A DNA stretch of 64,000 bases from Clostridia bacterium (GCA_009929695.1 RZZW01000010.1:1-64000), one strand, 5' to 3'; counted from the first letter of the stretch, positions 16,925-26,426 are shown. Numbers and translations: made by a program. The notes: a model not told the origin generated them from the letters alone.

Positions 16925-16946
16925 TGAAACAGCTTCGCTCAAACCA

Positions 16947-18164
16947 TTAAATATGTGTTGCCGCCGCGTATGCTGTTGCGAAGGCTATGCCTAAATTATA
17001 CCCGCCTGTGTATGCGTCAACGTCTATTACCTCGCCTGCAAAATATAGGCCCTCGCAAAGTCGGCTTTGCATTGTTTTTGGGTCGATTTCCTTGACGTTT
17101 ACGCCGCCTGATGTGATTACGGCGTGCTGTAAGTCCCCTTTATCGCGAAGCGGAATGCGGAAATTTTTGAGTAATTCCACAAGCCGCGCACGCTCCTCGC
17201 GGGTTATTTGGTTGATTTTTTTGCTCTCGGGCACGCCCCAAACGTCGAGCATAACAGGGCGCATGGACGCTGGCAGCAGCTTTGTCAGCGCGTTCGACGC
17301 GTCCTTATTTGCGAGCAGCGCGAAGTCCTCTTTCACCCTTGCGTCCAGCTTTTCGGCTGAAAGCGCGGGCTTTAAATCTATGCTTATTGAATAATTATAC
17401 TTTTTAATATCGCGTATATGAGCGCTTGCGGACAGCACCAAAGGCCCCGAAACGCCAAAATGCGTAAACAGCATTTCGCCCTGCTCGGAAAACATTGCTT
17501 TTTCGCCCTCGAGCAGTGTAAGGTTTACATTGCGCAGCGAAAGGCCTGTCATTTTGCGGCATAAATCGCCGTCGGCAACGAGCGAAACGAGGCTTGGCTC
17601 GGGCGCAACTATGCTGTGCCCCGCCTGCTTTGCGAGCGTGTAGCCGTCGCCTGTTGAGCCCGTGACGGGGTACGACACGCCGCCAGTGGCGATTATAACA
17701 GCGTCGGCGCGCAAGTCGCCTTTATTTGTTTTAACGCCCGCCGCCGCGCCGTTTTCGATGATGAGCGATTTTGCGTTTACATTATACATTATAGTCGCAT
17801 TTTGCGCATACGTCAAAAGTGCGTTTAAAATGTCGTGCGCGTTGTCACTTTGCGGAAAAACGCGCCGCCCGCGCTCTGTTTTTAATGGCACGCCGAGCGT
17901 ATTTTCAAAAAGCGGCATCACAAACGACGGCGGACACGCGTAAATGCTTGAAAACATGAAACGCGGATTGCGCCGCACATTTTTTAAAAACTCCGTCTCG
18001 TCGCAGTTATTTGCGACATTACAGCGCCCCTTGCCTGTGATTAAAAGCTTTTTGCCCGCGGCCGACATATGCTCGAGCACCGTGACCTCATGCCCCGCCC
18101 GAGCCGCCGCCCCCGCCGCAAAAAGCCCCGCCGCACCTGCGCCGATAATGATTATTTTAGACAA
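16947..18164 (-). CDS. BaiN/HI0933-like NAD(P)/FAD-dependent oxidoreductase
   Basis: 405 residues. The N-terminal FAD-binding motif is GAGAAGLFAAGAAARAGHEVTVLE, with KKLLITGKGRCNVAN behind it, both diagnostic for the HI0933/YhiN flavoprotein family. The middle carries ADAVIIATGGVSYPVTGSTGDGY and the C-terminus GLYFAGEVIDVDAYTGGYNLGIAFATAYAA. The physiological reaction of most family members is unknown; BaiN acts on bile-acid intermediates in some clostridia, but that cannot be assumed. The start is TTG 18164, behind AAAGGATGGTATAAAT. The longer frame to 18338 translates repeat DNA. Confidence 0.88.
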   Translation of the reverse strand: MSKIIIIGAGAAGLFAAGAAARAGHEVTVLEHMSAAGKKLLITGKGRCNVANNCDETEFLKNVRRNPRFMFSSIYACPPSFVMPLFENTLGVPLKTERGRRVFPQSDNAHDILNALLTYAQNATIMYNVNAKSLIIENGAAAGVKTNKGDLRADAVIIATGGVSYPVTGSTGDGYTLAKQAGHSIVAPEPSLVSLVADGDLCRKMTGLSLRNVNLTLLEGEKAMFSEQGEMLFTHFGVSGPLVLSASAHIRDIKKYNYSISIDLKPALSAEKLDARVKEDFALLANKDASNALTKLLPASMRPVMLDVWGVPESKKINQITREERARLVELLKNFRIPLRDKGDLQHAVITSGGVNVKEIDPKTMQSRLCEGLYFAGEVIDVDAYTGGYNLGIAFATAYAAATHI

Positions 18165-18192
18165 ATTTATACCATCCTTTTTTAATGAAAAA

Positions 18193-18268
18193 CGTAGGGA
18201 ACGCATTGTATGCGTTCCGATAAATTTGCGCAAGCTCTTCGGAACGCATGCAATGCGTTCCCTACGCT
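18193..18268. repeat. GTAGGGAACGCATTG palindrome (family D)
   Basis: GTAGGGAACGCATTGTATGCGTTCCG and its inverted partner CGGAACGCATGCAATGCGTTCCCTACG are separated by about 22 bases. Confidence 0.75.
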
Positions 18269-18270
18269 CG

Positions 18271-19338
18271 TCATTTATAAAATCTCGCCACCGCCGCGTC
18301 CGAGCAATGCAGTGCGTCGTAGAAATCGTATTTATCAAGCCCTAATTCGGTGGGATTATACCCGCCAAACGGCGTTATGCCCTGCTGTTTGGCTACGCCC
18401 TCAAAAACGTCCTGCGTCGCGAGTATCGGCGCGTAGGCGCTTTGCGTGAGCATATATTCGTAATACGCGGGGTGAAACGGAGGCAGCATGAGCGTGACCT
18501 CTGCGCCGTCCGCCTGCATTTCAGCTATAAACGCCGAAAGCTGACGCGAAAGCTCAGGTGACACGCTAGTGAACTCTCGTGCCTCGGCTGGCATGACCGA
18601 GATAACGTCGCTCACGCGCTTGTCCACGTCGGCCTCATACGTCACGGTGTCGCGAAATTGCGCCGAATAGCAATAGCTGCCGTCGGCGCGGCGCATGTCG
18701 GTGTCTGTGTAAAATTCAGCCGTCGCGACAGGCGCGCGCTGCTTTTGCAGACCCTTTGAAATATACGCGACGCTGCTTTGAAAATACGGCAGAGAAAACG
18801 CCTGCGACAGCTTTTGAAACGCCTGATTTGCGCGCTCAATAGCTATATTTGACGTGCCGACGGCGGTAAAATTATTCTCGCGGCAAAACTCGATATAGCC
18901 GTCCGTCATGGCTCTGTCCTCGACGGTGTCCTCGCAGAGAAACCAGTAATCGCACACTAAAATAACCTTTTTCGGCGCAAAATTTTTCTCTTTAAAAAGG
19001 CGGTAGACCGATATGCAGTCGCGCAAATCGGCGCCTGTCACGCCCGCGCAAAACGTGTTTGCGTCGCCCGTTACCTCGCTTGTGACCTGCATGCTGTGGC
19101 TTGAGCCGAGCACTAGCGTGTCGATGGGCTGCGTGCGCATTTGGGCGTAGATTTCCATGAGCGTGCGGTCGTCCATATTGCTTAAATTCGACGCGTTTTC
19201 GCCGTTTGCAAGTATCTGCGCCACCTGCTTTTCATAGCCTGTGCGCAGCACGTTTGCGGGGTCGGCATACACATTTACAAGCACGACCAAAAGCACAAAC
19301 GGCACAAAGCAGAGCGCCGCTTTTAATATTTTTTTCAT
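18271..19338 (-). CDS. SGNH-like exported protein, probable glycan O-acetylation partner
   Basis: 355 residues with one N-terminal membrane anchor (about 5-24). A GSSHS motif (about residue 98) and a C-terminal DALHCSD (about 342) fit the Ser and Asp-x-x-His catalytic blocks of SGNH esterases/acetyltransferases of the AlgX/AlgJ/DltD type. It lies directly downstream of an MBOAT gene, the usual pairing in which the MBOAT moves acetyl groups across the membrane and the SGNH protein transfers them to a surface polymer. The polymer is not known. The last codons reach into a palindromic repeat. Confidence 0.72.
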   Translation of the reverse strand: MKKILKAALCFVPFVLLVVLVNVYADPANVLRTGYEKQVAQILANGENASNLSNMDDRTLMEIYAQMRTQPIDTLVLGSSHSMQVTSEVTGDANTFCAGVTGADLRDCISVYRLFKEKNFAPKKVILVCDYWFLCEDTVEDRAMTDGYIEFCRENNFTAVGTSNIAIERANQAFQKLSQAFSLPYFQSSVAYISKGLQKQRAPVATAEFYTDTDMRRADGSYCYSAQFRDTVTYEADVDKRVSDVISVMPAEAREFTSVSPELSRQLSAFIAEMQADGAEVTLMLPPFHPAYYEYMLTQSAYAPILATQDVFEGVAKQQGITPFGGYNPTELGLDKYDFYDALHCSDAAVARFYK

Positions 19339-19350
19339 ACAGCGCTCCTT

Positions 19351-20820
19351 TTAAAATTGAAAATAGATGAACGACGACGAGCCGAGCACGCCGAAAAACG
19401 CGAGCGCGGCAAGCTGAACGTAAAAAATCGCGATTTTTGCGGGCGCTTTGAGACTGCGGATATACGCGCCGTTTGCAAGGCTTTTGCGCGCCGCAAGCCA
19501 TTCTATAATCTCGGCAAACGGTATGCAAAGCAGCAAAAGCAGCGTTGACGTGCCGCTTAAAACTGTTTTGTAAACGCCAAATGCCTGCGCGGGGTGCAGC
19601 AAAATTTCCCACCCTGTGAACAGATGCGTGTAGACATACGCCGCGTCTTGCAGCGTGTTTGCGCGGAAGAAAACTATGCAGCTTGTAAAAAGAAGATACA
19701 CTATTACAGTTTGTATAATATTTTTAACGTGTTTATTTTTATAAAAAACATTGCGTGCGGTGAATTTGTCGCGGATTGCGGCTGTCTCCTTGCCAATAAC
19801 GAGGTACGCGCCGTTGAGCACGCCCCAGATGACAAACGACAGCGTTGCGCCGTGCCACATGCCGCTGACGGTGAAAACGATGACCTGATTTAAAACAGCG
19901 CGAGCCTTGCCCTTGCGGCTGCCGCCGAGCGGAAAATAAAGATATTCGCGCAGCCACGATGTCAAGCTTATGTGCCAGCGCCGCCATAAATCGGAAAAGG
20001 TGTGCGCCGCAAATGGGCGGGCAAAGTTTTCCATAACCTTTATGCCGAACGTCTCGGCAACGCCTATCGCGATGTCGGAATAGCCCGAAAAATCGCAGTA
20101 GAGCTGATACGAATAGCACAGCGTGGCAAAGATGATATACGGCGCAGAGAAGCCCGCGAGGTTTGAATACACGCCGTTTACGGCGGTGGCTATTGTGTTT
20201 GCGACGACGTATTTTTTGAAAAAGCCCCACAAAATGCGCGACGCGCCGTTTGCGAAATTGTCGTAATTAAATTTGACAGGCGCTTCAAGCTGCGGCACGA
20301 TATTTGCCGCGCGCTCGATAGGGCCCGACGCGATGAGCGGGAAAAAGCTGACGAACGCGGCGTAGCTTAAAAGGCTTTTTTGCGGCGGCGTTTTTTTGCG
20401 GTAAACATCTATCAATCCGCCCGCGACGGTGAACGTGTAAAAGCTTATGCCGAGCGGCATCAAAAGCCCGCTGTCGGGCAAAAGCACAGGCAGACCCATT
20501 TTGAAAACCGCCTGCATAAGCGCCTTGCCGAAGAGGTTGTAATATTTGAAAAACGCGAGGTTTGCAAACAAAACTATAAGCGCCGCCGCCAATAGCGATT
20601 TGCGCCCGCTTTGCGTTTTTGCGCTTGATATAAGGTGCATAAACGCGAAGCTTGTCAAAATTACAACGCAAAGCAAAATTATGTAGCCAAGCCCTGCCGA
20701 CGAGTAAAATATTAGCGCGGCGGCGAGCAAAGCATAATTTTTAAGCGGCTTTGGCACTGCGTAATAAAGCAGCAGCGCCGCGATAAACAGCGCAAAAAAG
20801 CCCAGTGTTTCAAACGACAT
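19351..20820 (-). CDS. MBOAT family O-acyltransferase (AlgI/DltB-like)
   Basis: 489 residues and about eleven predicted membrane helices. Family hallmarks are IASGPIERAANIVPQ (about 150), YCDFSGYSDIAIGVAE, FARPFAAHTFSDLWRRWHISLTSWLREYLY in two parts, and the active-site histidine in SGMWHGATLSF (about 324). Such proteins pass acyl groups from cytosolic donors to surface glycans. ATG 20820 is chosen (AAAGGAACCACC upstream); the frame to 20877 lacks a ribosome site. It sits 12 bases ahead of the SGNH partner gene. Confidence 0.9.
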   Translation of the reverse strand: MSFETLGFFALFIAALLLYYAVPKPLKNYALLAAALIFYSSAGLGYIILLCVVILTSFAFMHLISSAKTQSGRKSLLAAALIVLFANLAFFKYYNLFGKALMQAVFKMGLPVLLPDSGLLMPLGISFYTFTVAGGLIDVYRKKTPPQKSLLSYAAFVSFFPLIASGPIERAANIVPQLEAPVKFNYDNFANGASRILWGFFKKYVVANTIATAVNGVYSNLAGFSAPYIIFATLCYSYQLYCDFSGYSDIAIGVAETFGIKVMENFARPFAAHTFSDLWRRWHISLTSWLREYLYFPLGGSRKGKARAVLNQVIVFTVSGMWHGATLSFVIWGVLNGAYLVIGKETAAIRDKFTARNVFYKNKHVKNIIQTVIVYLLFTSCIVFFRANTLQDAAYVYTHLFTGWEILLHPAQAFGVYKTVLSGTSTLLLLLCIPFAEIIEWLAARKSLANGAYIRSLKAPAKIAIFYVQLAALAFFGVLGSSSFIYFQF

Positions 20821-20871
20821 TGGCGGTGGTTCCTTTCTGTGCACGCGAACGATTTTATTGTGGTGGACACA

Positions 20872-20973
20872 CCTCATCAGTCGCCTGCGGGCGACAGCTT
20901 CCCCTCAAGGGGAAGCCTACGAGAGCCTTCTCCTTGAGGAGAAGGTGGCGCGACGTAGGAGCGACGGATGAGG
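20872..20973. repeat. 102-bp palindromic repeat, family A (copy 3)
   Basis: CCTCATCAGTCGCCTGCGGGCGAC...GGGGAAG...CTTCTCC...GGAGAAGG...GGATGAGG. It has the same orientation and nearly the same sequence as copy 1, including the trailing TAAGTTTG. Confidence 0.88.
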
Positions 20974-21004
20974 TAAGTTTGCACGAATTAAACAGTACAA
21001 ACTG

Positions 21005-22669
21005 TTACCGTTCATGCGCCTGCGCCATCTTCGCTGTACCAACTGCGGCAAAAAGCAGCAAAATAGGATGCACTGCGCTTAGATACATTATGTGCGGCAC
21101 GCCCTCGTTGAACGACGTGACGAACATATACGCGATGATGCCGCACCGCAAAAGCGCACAGAGCAAAAGCCCAAGCTCTATTATCCACAGCAGCAAATCG
21201 TCCGTATTTTTGCGTTTAATCATGCTATGCACCGCTTTAATCTGCCAAATAAACGCGACGATGAAGCCTACGCACATGAAAATAATCAGCACATATTTTA
21301 TGACTCTCATCACGGCATAAGCGGCGTGCTGTGCGGGCGTATAGTACGGCGTGCTTGTGTTTGGCACGGCTGAATAATTTATATCACTGCGCAAAAATGC
21401 TTGATATTGCGCGAGGATATCGGGCGTTGCGATTGACAAATCGTCGGCATAATACGGCTGTGCCTCGTCGAACGTGAGCGCGCGCAGCATGTTTGACAGC
21501 GCCTCGCCCGCGACAGGCGCTATGTAGCTTGCCTTAAACGGCATCATTGTGCCGCTTTGCCGTTTGCCGCCCGCTATAACGCCGCTATCGCAAAGGGCGT
21601 TTATTTTTTCGGCGAGATTTTTATAATATTGCTCCGCTTCAAGCGCTGTGTCTGCATATCCGCTCTCGTAAACGCTTTGGCGCAGCGCCCAGAAAAACCC
21701 GCCCGCGGCGTATTCGAGCGTTTCCGCGTCGCCCATGCCGTTGATTTGGTCTATGCTTTCAAGGCGGGCTTCGACGTCGGCAAATTCGGGGATATTTTCG
21801 GCAATAACGCGCCTTGCGGCGAGCGTGACAGGCGTTTTTTCGACGCTTTCAGTCTCGGCGGAAACGCGCATAAGTGCGCCGCAAGCGTCCTTAAATTCGG
21901 CGCTTGTGTAGTCGCTTATTATGAAGCGTCCGTAATAGACGCTGTTCATTGCGCAAACGGCTAAAATTGCGGCGCATAAAATTGCATAAGGAATAATTTG
22001 CAAAGCGCATTTTGCGTAATTTTTTTCGATTATTAAGTAAATGCAAACTGTAATTGTGGCGCATATTGCGAAAGGCAGCAGCCAAACGCCGTCCTCGCGG
22101 TTTAAATAAGACGCGGCAAGCCCTATGCCGCCGATTACTAAAAATGGCAGCGTGTGCACCGCAGACTGCTTATACCTAAGTGCAAAGCCGACAAAGCCCG
22201 CGAAAAACAATAGTGCAAGCTGAGCCGAAATGCTGTCGCGGTAAACTCTCAATTGCACCGCGGCGCTGTTTACGGCGGGGTTATATAAAAGCGCCGCAAA
22301 TAGCGCAAGGCGGAGAATTTTGTTTTTTATAACAGGCGCAAACGCGTACACAGCAAACGCGCACGACGCGAGCTGCAAGAGCTGATTGCCGAGCAAATAA
22401 GGTATATGAAGCGTGCTTTGCAGCGCCAAATATATTGGAAAAAACGGATATTTGCTCAATGTGAGCCAGTTGTATCCCCCGAGCCACTCGCCGTTTGTTA
22501 TGCTGACGGCGGCGTTAAACATAAGCGTGTCGTCAATAGGCGCGCCGTCGGGGTTTATATACACCATCTGCTGTGAAGCAAGCACAAGCTTTACGGCAAC
22601 AAAAATAACCGCCACAATAAAAAACGCGCGGGTGGTGATGTCTTTTTTAACGGAAAGTTTAGATAACAT
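21005..22669 (-). CDS. Polytopic membrane protein, probable GT-C type glycosyltransferase
   Basis: About 554 residues with roughly ten hydrophobic helices and a large extracytoplasmic loop (about 250-410). An early PDGAPIDDTLMFNAA segment with paired acidic residues after the first helix resembles the first-loop acidic motif of lipid-linked (GT-C) glycosyltransferases. The family assignment is by architecture and context only. It lies directly downstream of a GT2 gene; the stop of that gene is at 22677. The start is uncertain (ATG 22669 used; an in-frame TTG at 22699 overlaps the upstream gene). Confidence 0.6.
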   Translation of the reverse strand: MLSKLSVKKDITTRAFFIVAVIFVAVKLVLASQQMVYINPDGAPIDDTLMFNAAVSITNGEWLGGYNWLTLSKYPFFPIYLALQSTLHIPYLLGNQLLQLASCAFAVYAFAPVIKNKILRLALFAALLYNPAVNSAAVQLRVYRDSISAQLALLFFAGFVGFALRYKQSAVHTLPFLVIGGIGLAASYLNREDGVWLLPFAICATITVCIYLIIEKNYAKCALQIIPYAILCAAILAVCAMNSVYYGRFIISDYTSAEFKDACGALMRVSAETESVEKTPVTLAARRVIAENIPEFADVEARLESIDQINGMGDAETLEYAAGGFFWALRQSVYESGYADTALEAEQYYKNLAEKINALCDSGVIAGGKRQSGTMMPFKASYIAPVAGEALSNMLRALTFDEAQPYYADDLSIATPDILAQYQAFLRSDINYSAVPNTSTPYYTPAQHAAYAVMRVIKYVLIIFMCVGFIVAFIWQIKAVHSMIKRKNTDDLLLWIIELGLLLCALLRCGIIAYMFVTSFNEGVPHIMYLSAVHPILLLFAAVGTAKMAQAHER

Positions 22670-22676
22670 ATAAGCT

Positions 22677-23594
22677 TTATAATTTTTCAATATTCTCAAC
22701 CAAATAATGATTATTTTTAAACACCAAATTCACCAGCAGCGACACGTATTTTAATATCAGCGTCAATATTAAAAATACGCCGAAAAAGCCTATTGTCAGC
22801 ACCAGCATCGTCGTCGTCCAGCCCTCTATCGGCTTTGAGCCGCCGAGGTAGATTATGACGGTGTACAAAATTTCGGCAAACGTGCCCGTGAGCATTAAAA
22901 GCGATATGCCGAGGCTTAAGCGATACGCCGCGTCGGTGTATAGCGCCAGGGAATCGACTGCCAAATTAAGCCGCAGCTTGCTTTTGCTTTTTTCGGCCGA
23001 GAGCGACGGCTCGAACACCGTCGTCATTTTAAGCCCGCTCGACGCATACGCCGCCTTGCGGTAAACAGGCGCTTTTGACATGCTTCGCACGCGGTTTATT
23101 GCGCGGCGCGACAGCAGGCGGAAAATATCCGTGTGCAGCTTATACTGTGAATTTGAGCACGCGTTGAATATCTTGTAAAAATATCCGCTTGTGCGGCTGC
23201 GGTTTTGCTCGGGGCTGACATTCACGATGTCGAAGCCCTCCAGCGACGTTTCGTAAACGCGGCGCATAAGCTTTTCGTCGATGGGGCAAAGCGTGTCGAA
23301 CTCGAAAACAAAGTCGCCTATCGCCGCGTCAACGCCCGCCGTCATGCAAAGCTCGGTGCCTTGAAAAATGCTCATGCTCACGAGCGTGACGGGCATTGTG
23401 AAAAACGCGCCCTCGGCACATTTTTTGGCGACGTCCGCCGTGTCGTCCGACGAGCAGTCGTTCACGAGAACTATCTCGCTGTTTTCAAAGCATAAATCGA
23501 GCGCTTCGGCAAGGCGCGGGAGATATTTTTGCGCGTCGGCGGCGCAGTTTCTAAGATAAACCACAGCCGAAACGTATGTTTTTTCCTTATCCAT
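22677..23594 (-). CDS. Family 2 glycosyltransferase with C-terminal membrane helices
   Basis: 305 residues. A GT-A fold is seen from KTYVSAVVYLRN through IVLVNDCSSDDTADVAKKCA (nucleotide-sugar site, DCSSDD) to FVFEFDTL. Two membrane helices follow near 225-295 (LSLGISLLMLTGTFAEILYTVI and TTMLVLTIGFFGVFLILTLI), as in undecaprenyl-phosphate sugar transferases of the DPM1/GtrB type. It probably charges a lipid carrier used by the membrane enzyme encoded next. It overlaps the FAD gene upstream by 8 bases. Confidence 0.8.
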   Translation of the reverse strand: MDKEKTYVSAVVYLRNCAADAQKYLPRLAEALDLCFENSEIVLVNDCSSDDTADVAKKCAEGAFFTMPVTLVSMSIFQGTELCMTAGVDAAIGDFVFEFDTLCPIDEKLMRRVYETSLEGFDIVNVSPEQNRSRTSGYFYKIFNACSNSQYKLHTDIFRLLSRRAINRVRSMSKAPVYRKAAYASSGLKMTTVFEPSLSAEKSKSKLRLNLAVDSLALYTDAAYRLSLGISLLMLTGTFAEILYTVIIYLGGSKPIEGWTTTMLVLTIGFFGVFLILTLILKYVSLLVNLVFKNNHYLVENIEKL

Positions 23595-24711
23595 TGTAAA
23601 GCACCTCGTCTAAGTCGTAAACAGTGTTAATTTTGCCCGAGAGCACGCTGACAAATTTCGGGCGTTCGTTCATTGTGCGGATGACAGTCGGGCGCGAATC
23701 GTCGATTTCGCTCTGCTTCATAATCGGCTTCATGCTGAAAAGGCTTTGCACGTATTTAAAGCCGTATTCCTCGCGCAAATATTTACGCGCAAGCTTGCTC
23801 ATTTGCACCCAAGCGGATTTTGGCTTTGCGGGGCAGGAGTTGCAGTTGTAAAGGCTGCCCGCGCGGCAAAGGCCGTTTGAATGCTGCTGGCAATCGAAGC
23901 TTGCCACCTTGTCGCGGCAGGTTTGGTGCGGCGTAAATGTGACGCTTGTGAGCGAGTGAAAGCCTGTTTTGCCAAACGGCATTATCGAGAAAAACGGCCC
24001 GTCCATGACTGTTATGCCCACGTTTTGAAGCTGTGGCGACACCTCGCATAAAATTATCTCGCAAAGCTCGTATTTTATCGGGAATGCGTCGAACCCCGCG
24101 AGCGCGTGAATGTCGTTTATGCCCGCGTAGGTGGCGTTTAAGATAAAGGGCGCAGAGTCGATATGCCCGCCGTTTGACACTACGCGCCACACGTCGCCGC
24201 TCTCGTTTATCTCGGCGGGGCGCGTGCTGCAACGCAAGGAGACGTTCGGCAAGCGCGACAATTGGTCGAGGTAATATTCCTTTAAAATTTGCGCGTCATA
24301 GGTGTATTCCTGCGTCAAAAACGCGCCGTCGCACATGCCGTCGTTAAAATATCGCGCGGGCGGCATGTCCTCGCACATTATGTTTGCGGCGGAGCAAAAG
24401 CGGCGAAACTCGTCGGCGCTCGTCCAGCTAAACGCGGCGCTTGTGGCGTATATTTGGTTGAATTGCGTGTGCTCGCAAAACGCGAAATCGCGGTGAAAGC
24501 GCTCGAAATAATGGGCGCTTTTTATGGCTGTTGTGTAGCTGCGCGGGTAGTGATAGCCCATGTGCACACGCGCCTGATTTATGTATGTGGCGCGCATAAA
24601 CGGCTGTGCGTCGCGCTCTAGCACAAGCACCCGCTCCCCGCGCCGCCCACACTGCACCGCCGCATACAGACCATAAAGACCGCCGCCGAAGATTATTTTG
24701 TCGTAAAACAT
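23587..24711 (-). CDS. FAD-dependent oxidoreductase of the DAO fold
   Basis: 374 residues. The nucleotide-binding motif IIFGGGLYGLYAAVQCGRRG opens the protein, followed by RVLVLERD (ribose-binding Glu), and an internal strand FILNATYAGIND. A cysteine cluster (DCQQHSNGLCRAGSLYNCNSC, about 270-290) is unusual for this fold and could hold a metal or iron-sulfur cluster. Substrate unknown. Embedded between two glycosyltransferase genes, it may modify a sugar or a lipid-linked glycan. Confidence 0.7.
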   Translation of the reverse strand: MFYDKIIFGGGLYGLYAAVQCGRRGERVLVLERDAQPFMRATYINQARVHMGYHYPRSYTTAIKSAHYFERFHRDFAFCEHTQFNQIYATSAAFSWTSADEFRRFCSAANIMCEDMPPARYFNDGMCDGAFLTQEYTYDAQILKEYYLDQLSRLPNVSLRCSTRPAEINESGDVWRVVSNGGHIDSAPFILNATYAGINDIHALAGFDAFPIKYELCEIILCEVSPQLQNVGITVMDGPFFSIMPFGKTGFHSLTSVTFTPHQTCRDKVASFDCQQHSNGLCRAGSLYNCNSCPAKPKSAWVQMSKLARKYLREEYGFKYVQSLFSMKPIMKQSEIDDSRPTVIRTMNERPKFVSVLSGKINTVYDLDEVLYNG

Positions 24712-24727
24712 ATGTTCTCCATTATTT

Positions 24728-24862
24728 GAAAGAAAAAAGAAGATAGAAAAAGTAATGAGTGATGCCTGCGGGCATCACATTTAAATAATAAGTTGCTTTT
24801 TGCTAAAATGTGATTGCGACGCAATCACTCCTTAACTCTTCTTTCTTCTCTCTTATATCTTC
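24728..24862. repeat. Purine-arm inverted repeat, family C (copy 1)
   Basis: AGAAAAAAGAAGATAGAAAAAGTAATGAGTGATGCCTGCGGGCATCACATTTAAA is mirrored by AAATGTGATTGCGACGCAATCACTCCTTAACTCTTCTTTCTTCTCT. The AG-rich outer arms pair with CT-rich outer arms. Four relatives follow at 27400, 33693, 40206 and 44565. Confidence 0.8.
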
Positions 24863-24867
24863 TCTTG

Positions 24868-25653
24868 TCAAGGCGTATATCGCCCCAACATATTCGCAAA
24901 AAGTATATTCAGTAAATTTGTGTTGCCCTTTATGCCCTTAATTTTTGTCGGCGCAGGCCCGTTTTTGGGGTAGGCGCGCGTGACGGGTATCTCGCACACC
25001 TTTAGCCCCAGCTGCCCTGCCCTTGTTGATAAATATGCAAGCAGCTCGTAGCCTTGAAAAATATCGCGCAGGGGCTTAACTCTCGCGTCCTCTAAATATC
25101 GGCGTGAATATGCCCTGAAATTATTTGTTGTGTCTGTGAGCCACGTGTGCGACGTGGCGCTGATGATTGGCGCATGAATGAGCCTGACTGCGATATAGCG
25201 CGAAAGCGGCGTGTTTATCGCCTTGCCGCCCTTAATAAATCGGCTGCCCTGAACATAGTCAAAGCCCTCGTCAAGCTTTTTTATGAAGCTCGGAATATCC
25301 TCGATTGAGTCCTTGTCGTTTCCGTCGATTGTCACAATGCCGTCATAGCCGCGCGCCAAAGCAAAATGCAGCCCCATGCGAAGCTGTGCGCCCTGTTTGC
25401 CCGCGCCTTTTTTCACAAGCACGGTGTTTACGCCTAAAGCGGCCGCCGCGTCAAGGCTGCCGTCGGTGCTGCCGCCGTCGCAAATTATTATATCCGCCGC
25501 CGTGTGTACACCTGCTGCAAACGCGCGTGAAAGCTCGTTTTTTATGCGCTCGCCCTCGTTTATTATGGGTATCAAAACGCAGTATTTATTTTGCTTTTCG
25601 GCAAAAATATTCGCGTCATAATCGGGCACGCCCGCTATGTTTTTGTACATCAT
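24868..25653 (-). CDS. Family 2 glycosyltransferase
   Basis: 261 residues. A GT-A catalytic domain: KYCVLIPIINEGERIKNEL, IIICDGGSTDGSLDAA (DGGSTDG), GIVTIDGNDKDS as the metal-binding D-x-D-like block, and QGSRFIKGGK. No C-terminal membrane helix is evident. ATG 25653 has GGAGG eight bases upstream and overlaps the stop of the isomerase gene by four bases, so the two are translationally coupled. Confidence 0.83.
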   Translation of the reverse strand: MMYKNIAGVPDYDANIFAEKQNKYCVLIPIINEGERIKNELSRAFAAGVHTAADIIICDGGSTDGSLDAAAALGVNTVLVKKGAGKQGAQLRMGLHFALARGYDGIVTIDGNDKDSIEDIPSFIKKLDEGFDYVQGSRFIKGGKAINTPLSRYIAVRLIHAPIISATSHTWLTDTTNNFRAYSRRYLEDARVKPLRDIFQGYELLAYLSTRAGQLGLKVCEIPVTRAYPKNGPAPTKIKGIKGNTNLLNILFANMLGRYTP

Positions 25654-26426
25654 GCAAACGCCTCCGCAATGCACTCTACAGCGGTTTTCACCTCGTCAAA
25701 CGCGCTTGTTTTCATCTCGATTGAGACAAAATTATCATACCCGCCGCGCTTTAAAATGTCGGCAATTTGTTTGTGCTCGCCGCGCTTTTTAACGGCGGCA
25801 AGCTGCGGCTCGCTGATGTGGATATGGCTGACAAGCGGCAGATTTTCGGCTAAAATGTCGAGCGTTTCGCCGTTTGTTATGCACGCGCCGAGGTCGTAAT
25901 TCACGTATAAATTAGGTACTTTTTTGGCAAATTCAAACGCCTGTGCTGAGGTGTTTACAAAGTTTGTGCCGTACACCGCGGGGTTTGCTTCAAGCGCAAG
26001 GCGCACGCCGTTTTGAGCACACATAATAGCGGTGTTTGCAAAAAATGTCAGCGCGTCGTCCGCCTTGCCACCAACCGGAATATAGCGGTTTCGCGGACAG
26101 CCGAACACAAGGCTTTTGCAGCCGACGGCGCTCGCAAATTTTACGGCTTTAGCTGTATATTCTTCTAATTTTTTCGCGTCGGCGTCGCTGAAAATATTCC
26201 CGCGCTGACCGTACCATATGCTTTGCATCGACGGTATTTGCAGCCCGAAATTATGCTTTAATTCACGCGCCTTTTTCGCCGCCGCATGTGGCTTTGAATA
26301 CGGATTTTCACCTATAAATTTTGATGGCGCAATTTCAAGCCCCTCAAATTTATATTCCTGTAAAAGCTCATAGACGCGCTCTTCATCGGCGTTTTCAAAG
26401 CCTATGTTTGAAAATGCAAGCTTCAT
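25650..26426 (-). CDS. Sugar phosphate isomerase/epimerase-like TIM barrel
   Basis: 258 residues of the xylose-isomerase-like/AP-endonuclease-2 barrel family. Visible metal-ligand candidates are LALEANPAVYGTNF (Glu), YDLGACITNGE (Asp), HIHISEPQLAA (His pair) and FVSIEMKTS (Glu), in the family order. The substrate is unknown. It is coupled by overlaps to an epimerase gene upstream and a glycosyltransferase gene downstream, which points to synthesis of a sugar precursor. Confidence 0.8.
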   Translation of the reverse strand: MKLAFSNIGFENADEERVYELLQEYKFEGLEIAPSKFIGENPYSKPHAAAKKARELKHNFGLQIPSMQSIWYGQRGNIFSDADAKKLEEYTAKAVKFASAVGCKSLVFGCPRNRYIPVGGKADDALTFFANTAIMCAQNGVRLALEANPAVYGTNFVNTSAQAFEFAKKVPNLYVNYDLGACITNGETLDILAENLPLVSHIHISEPQLAAVKKRGEHKQIADILKRGGYDNFVSIEMKTSAFDEVKTAVECIAEAFA

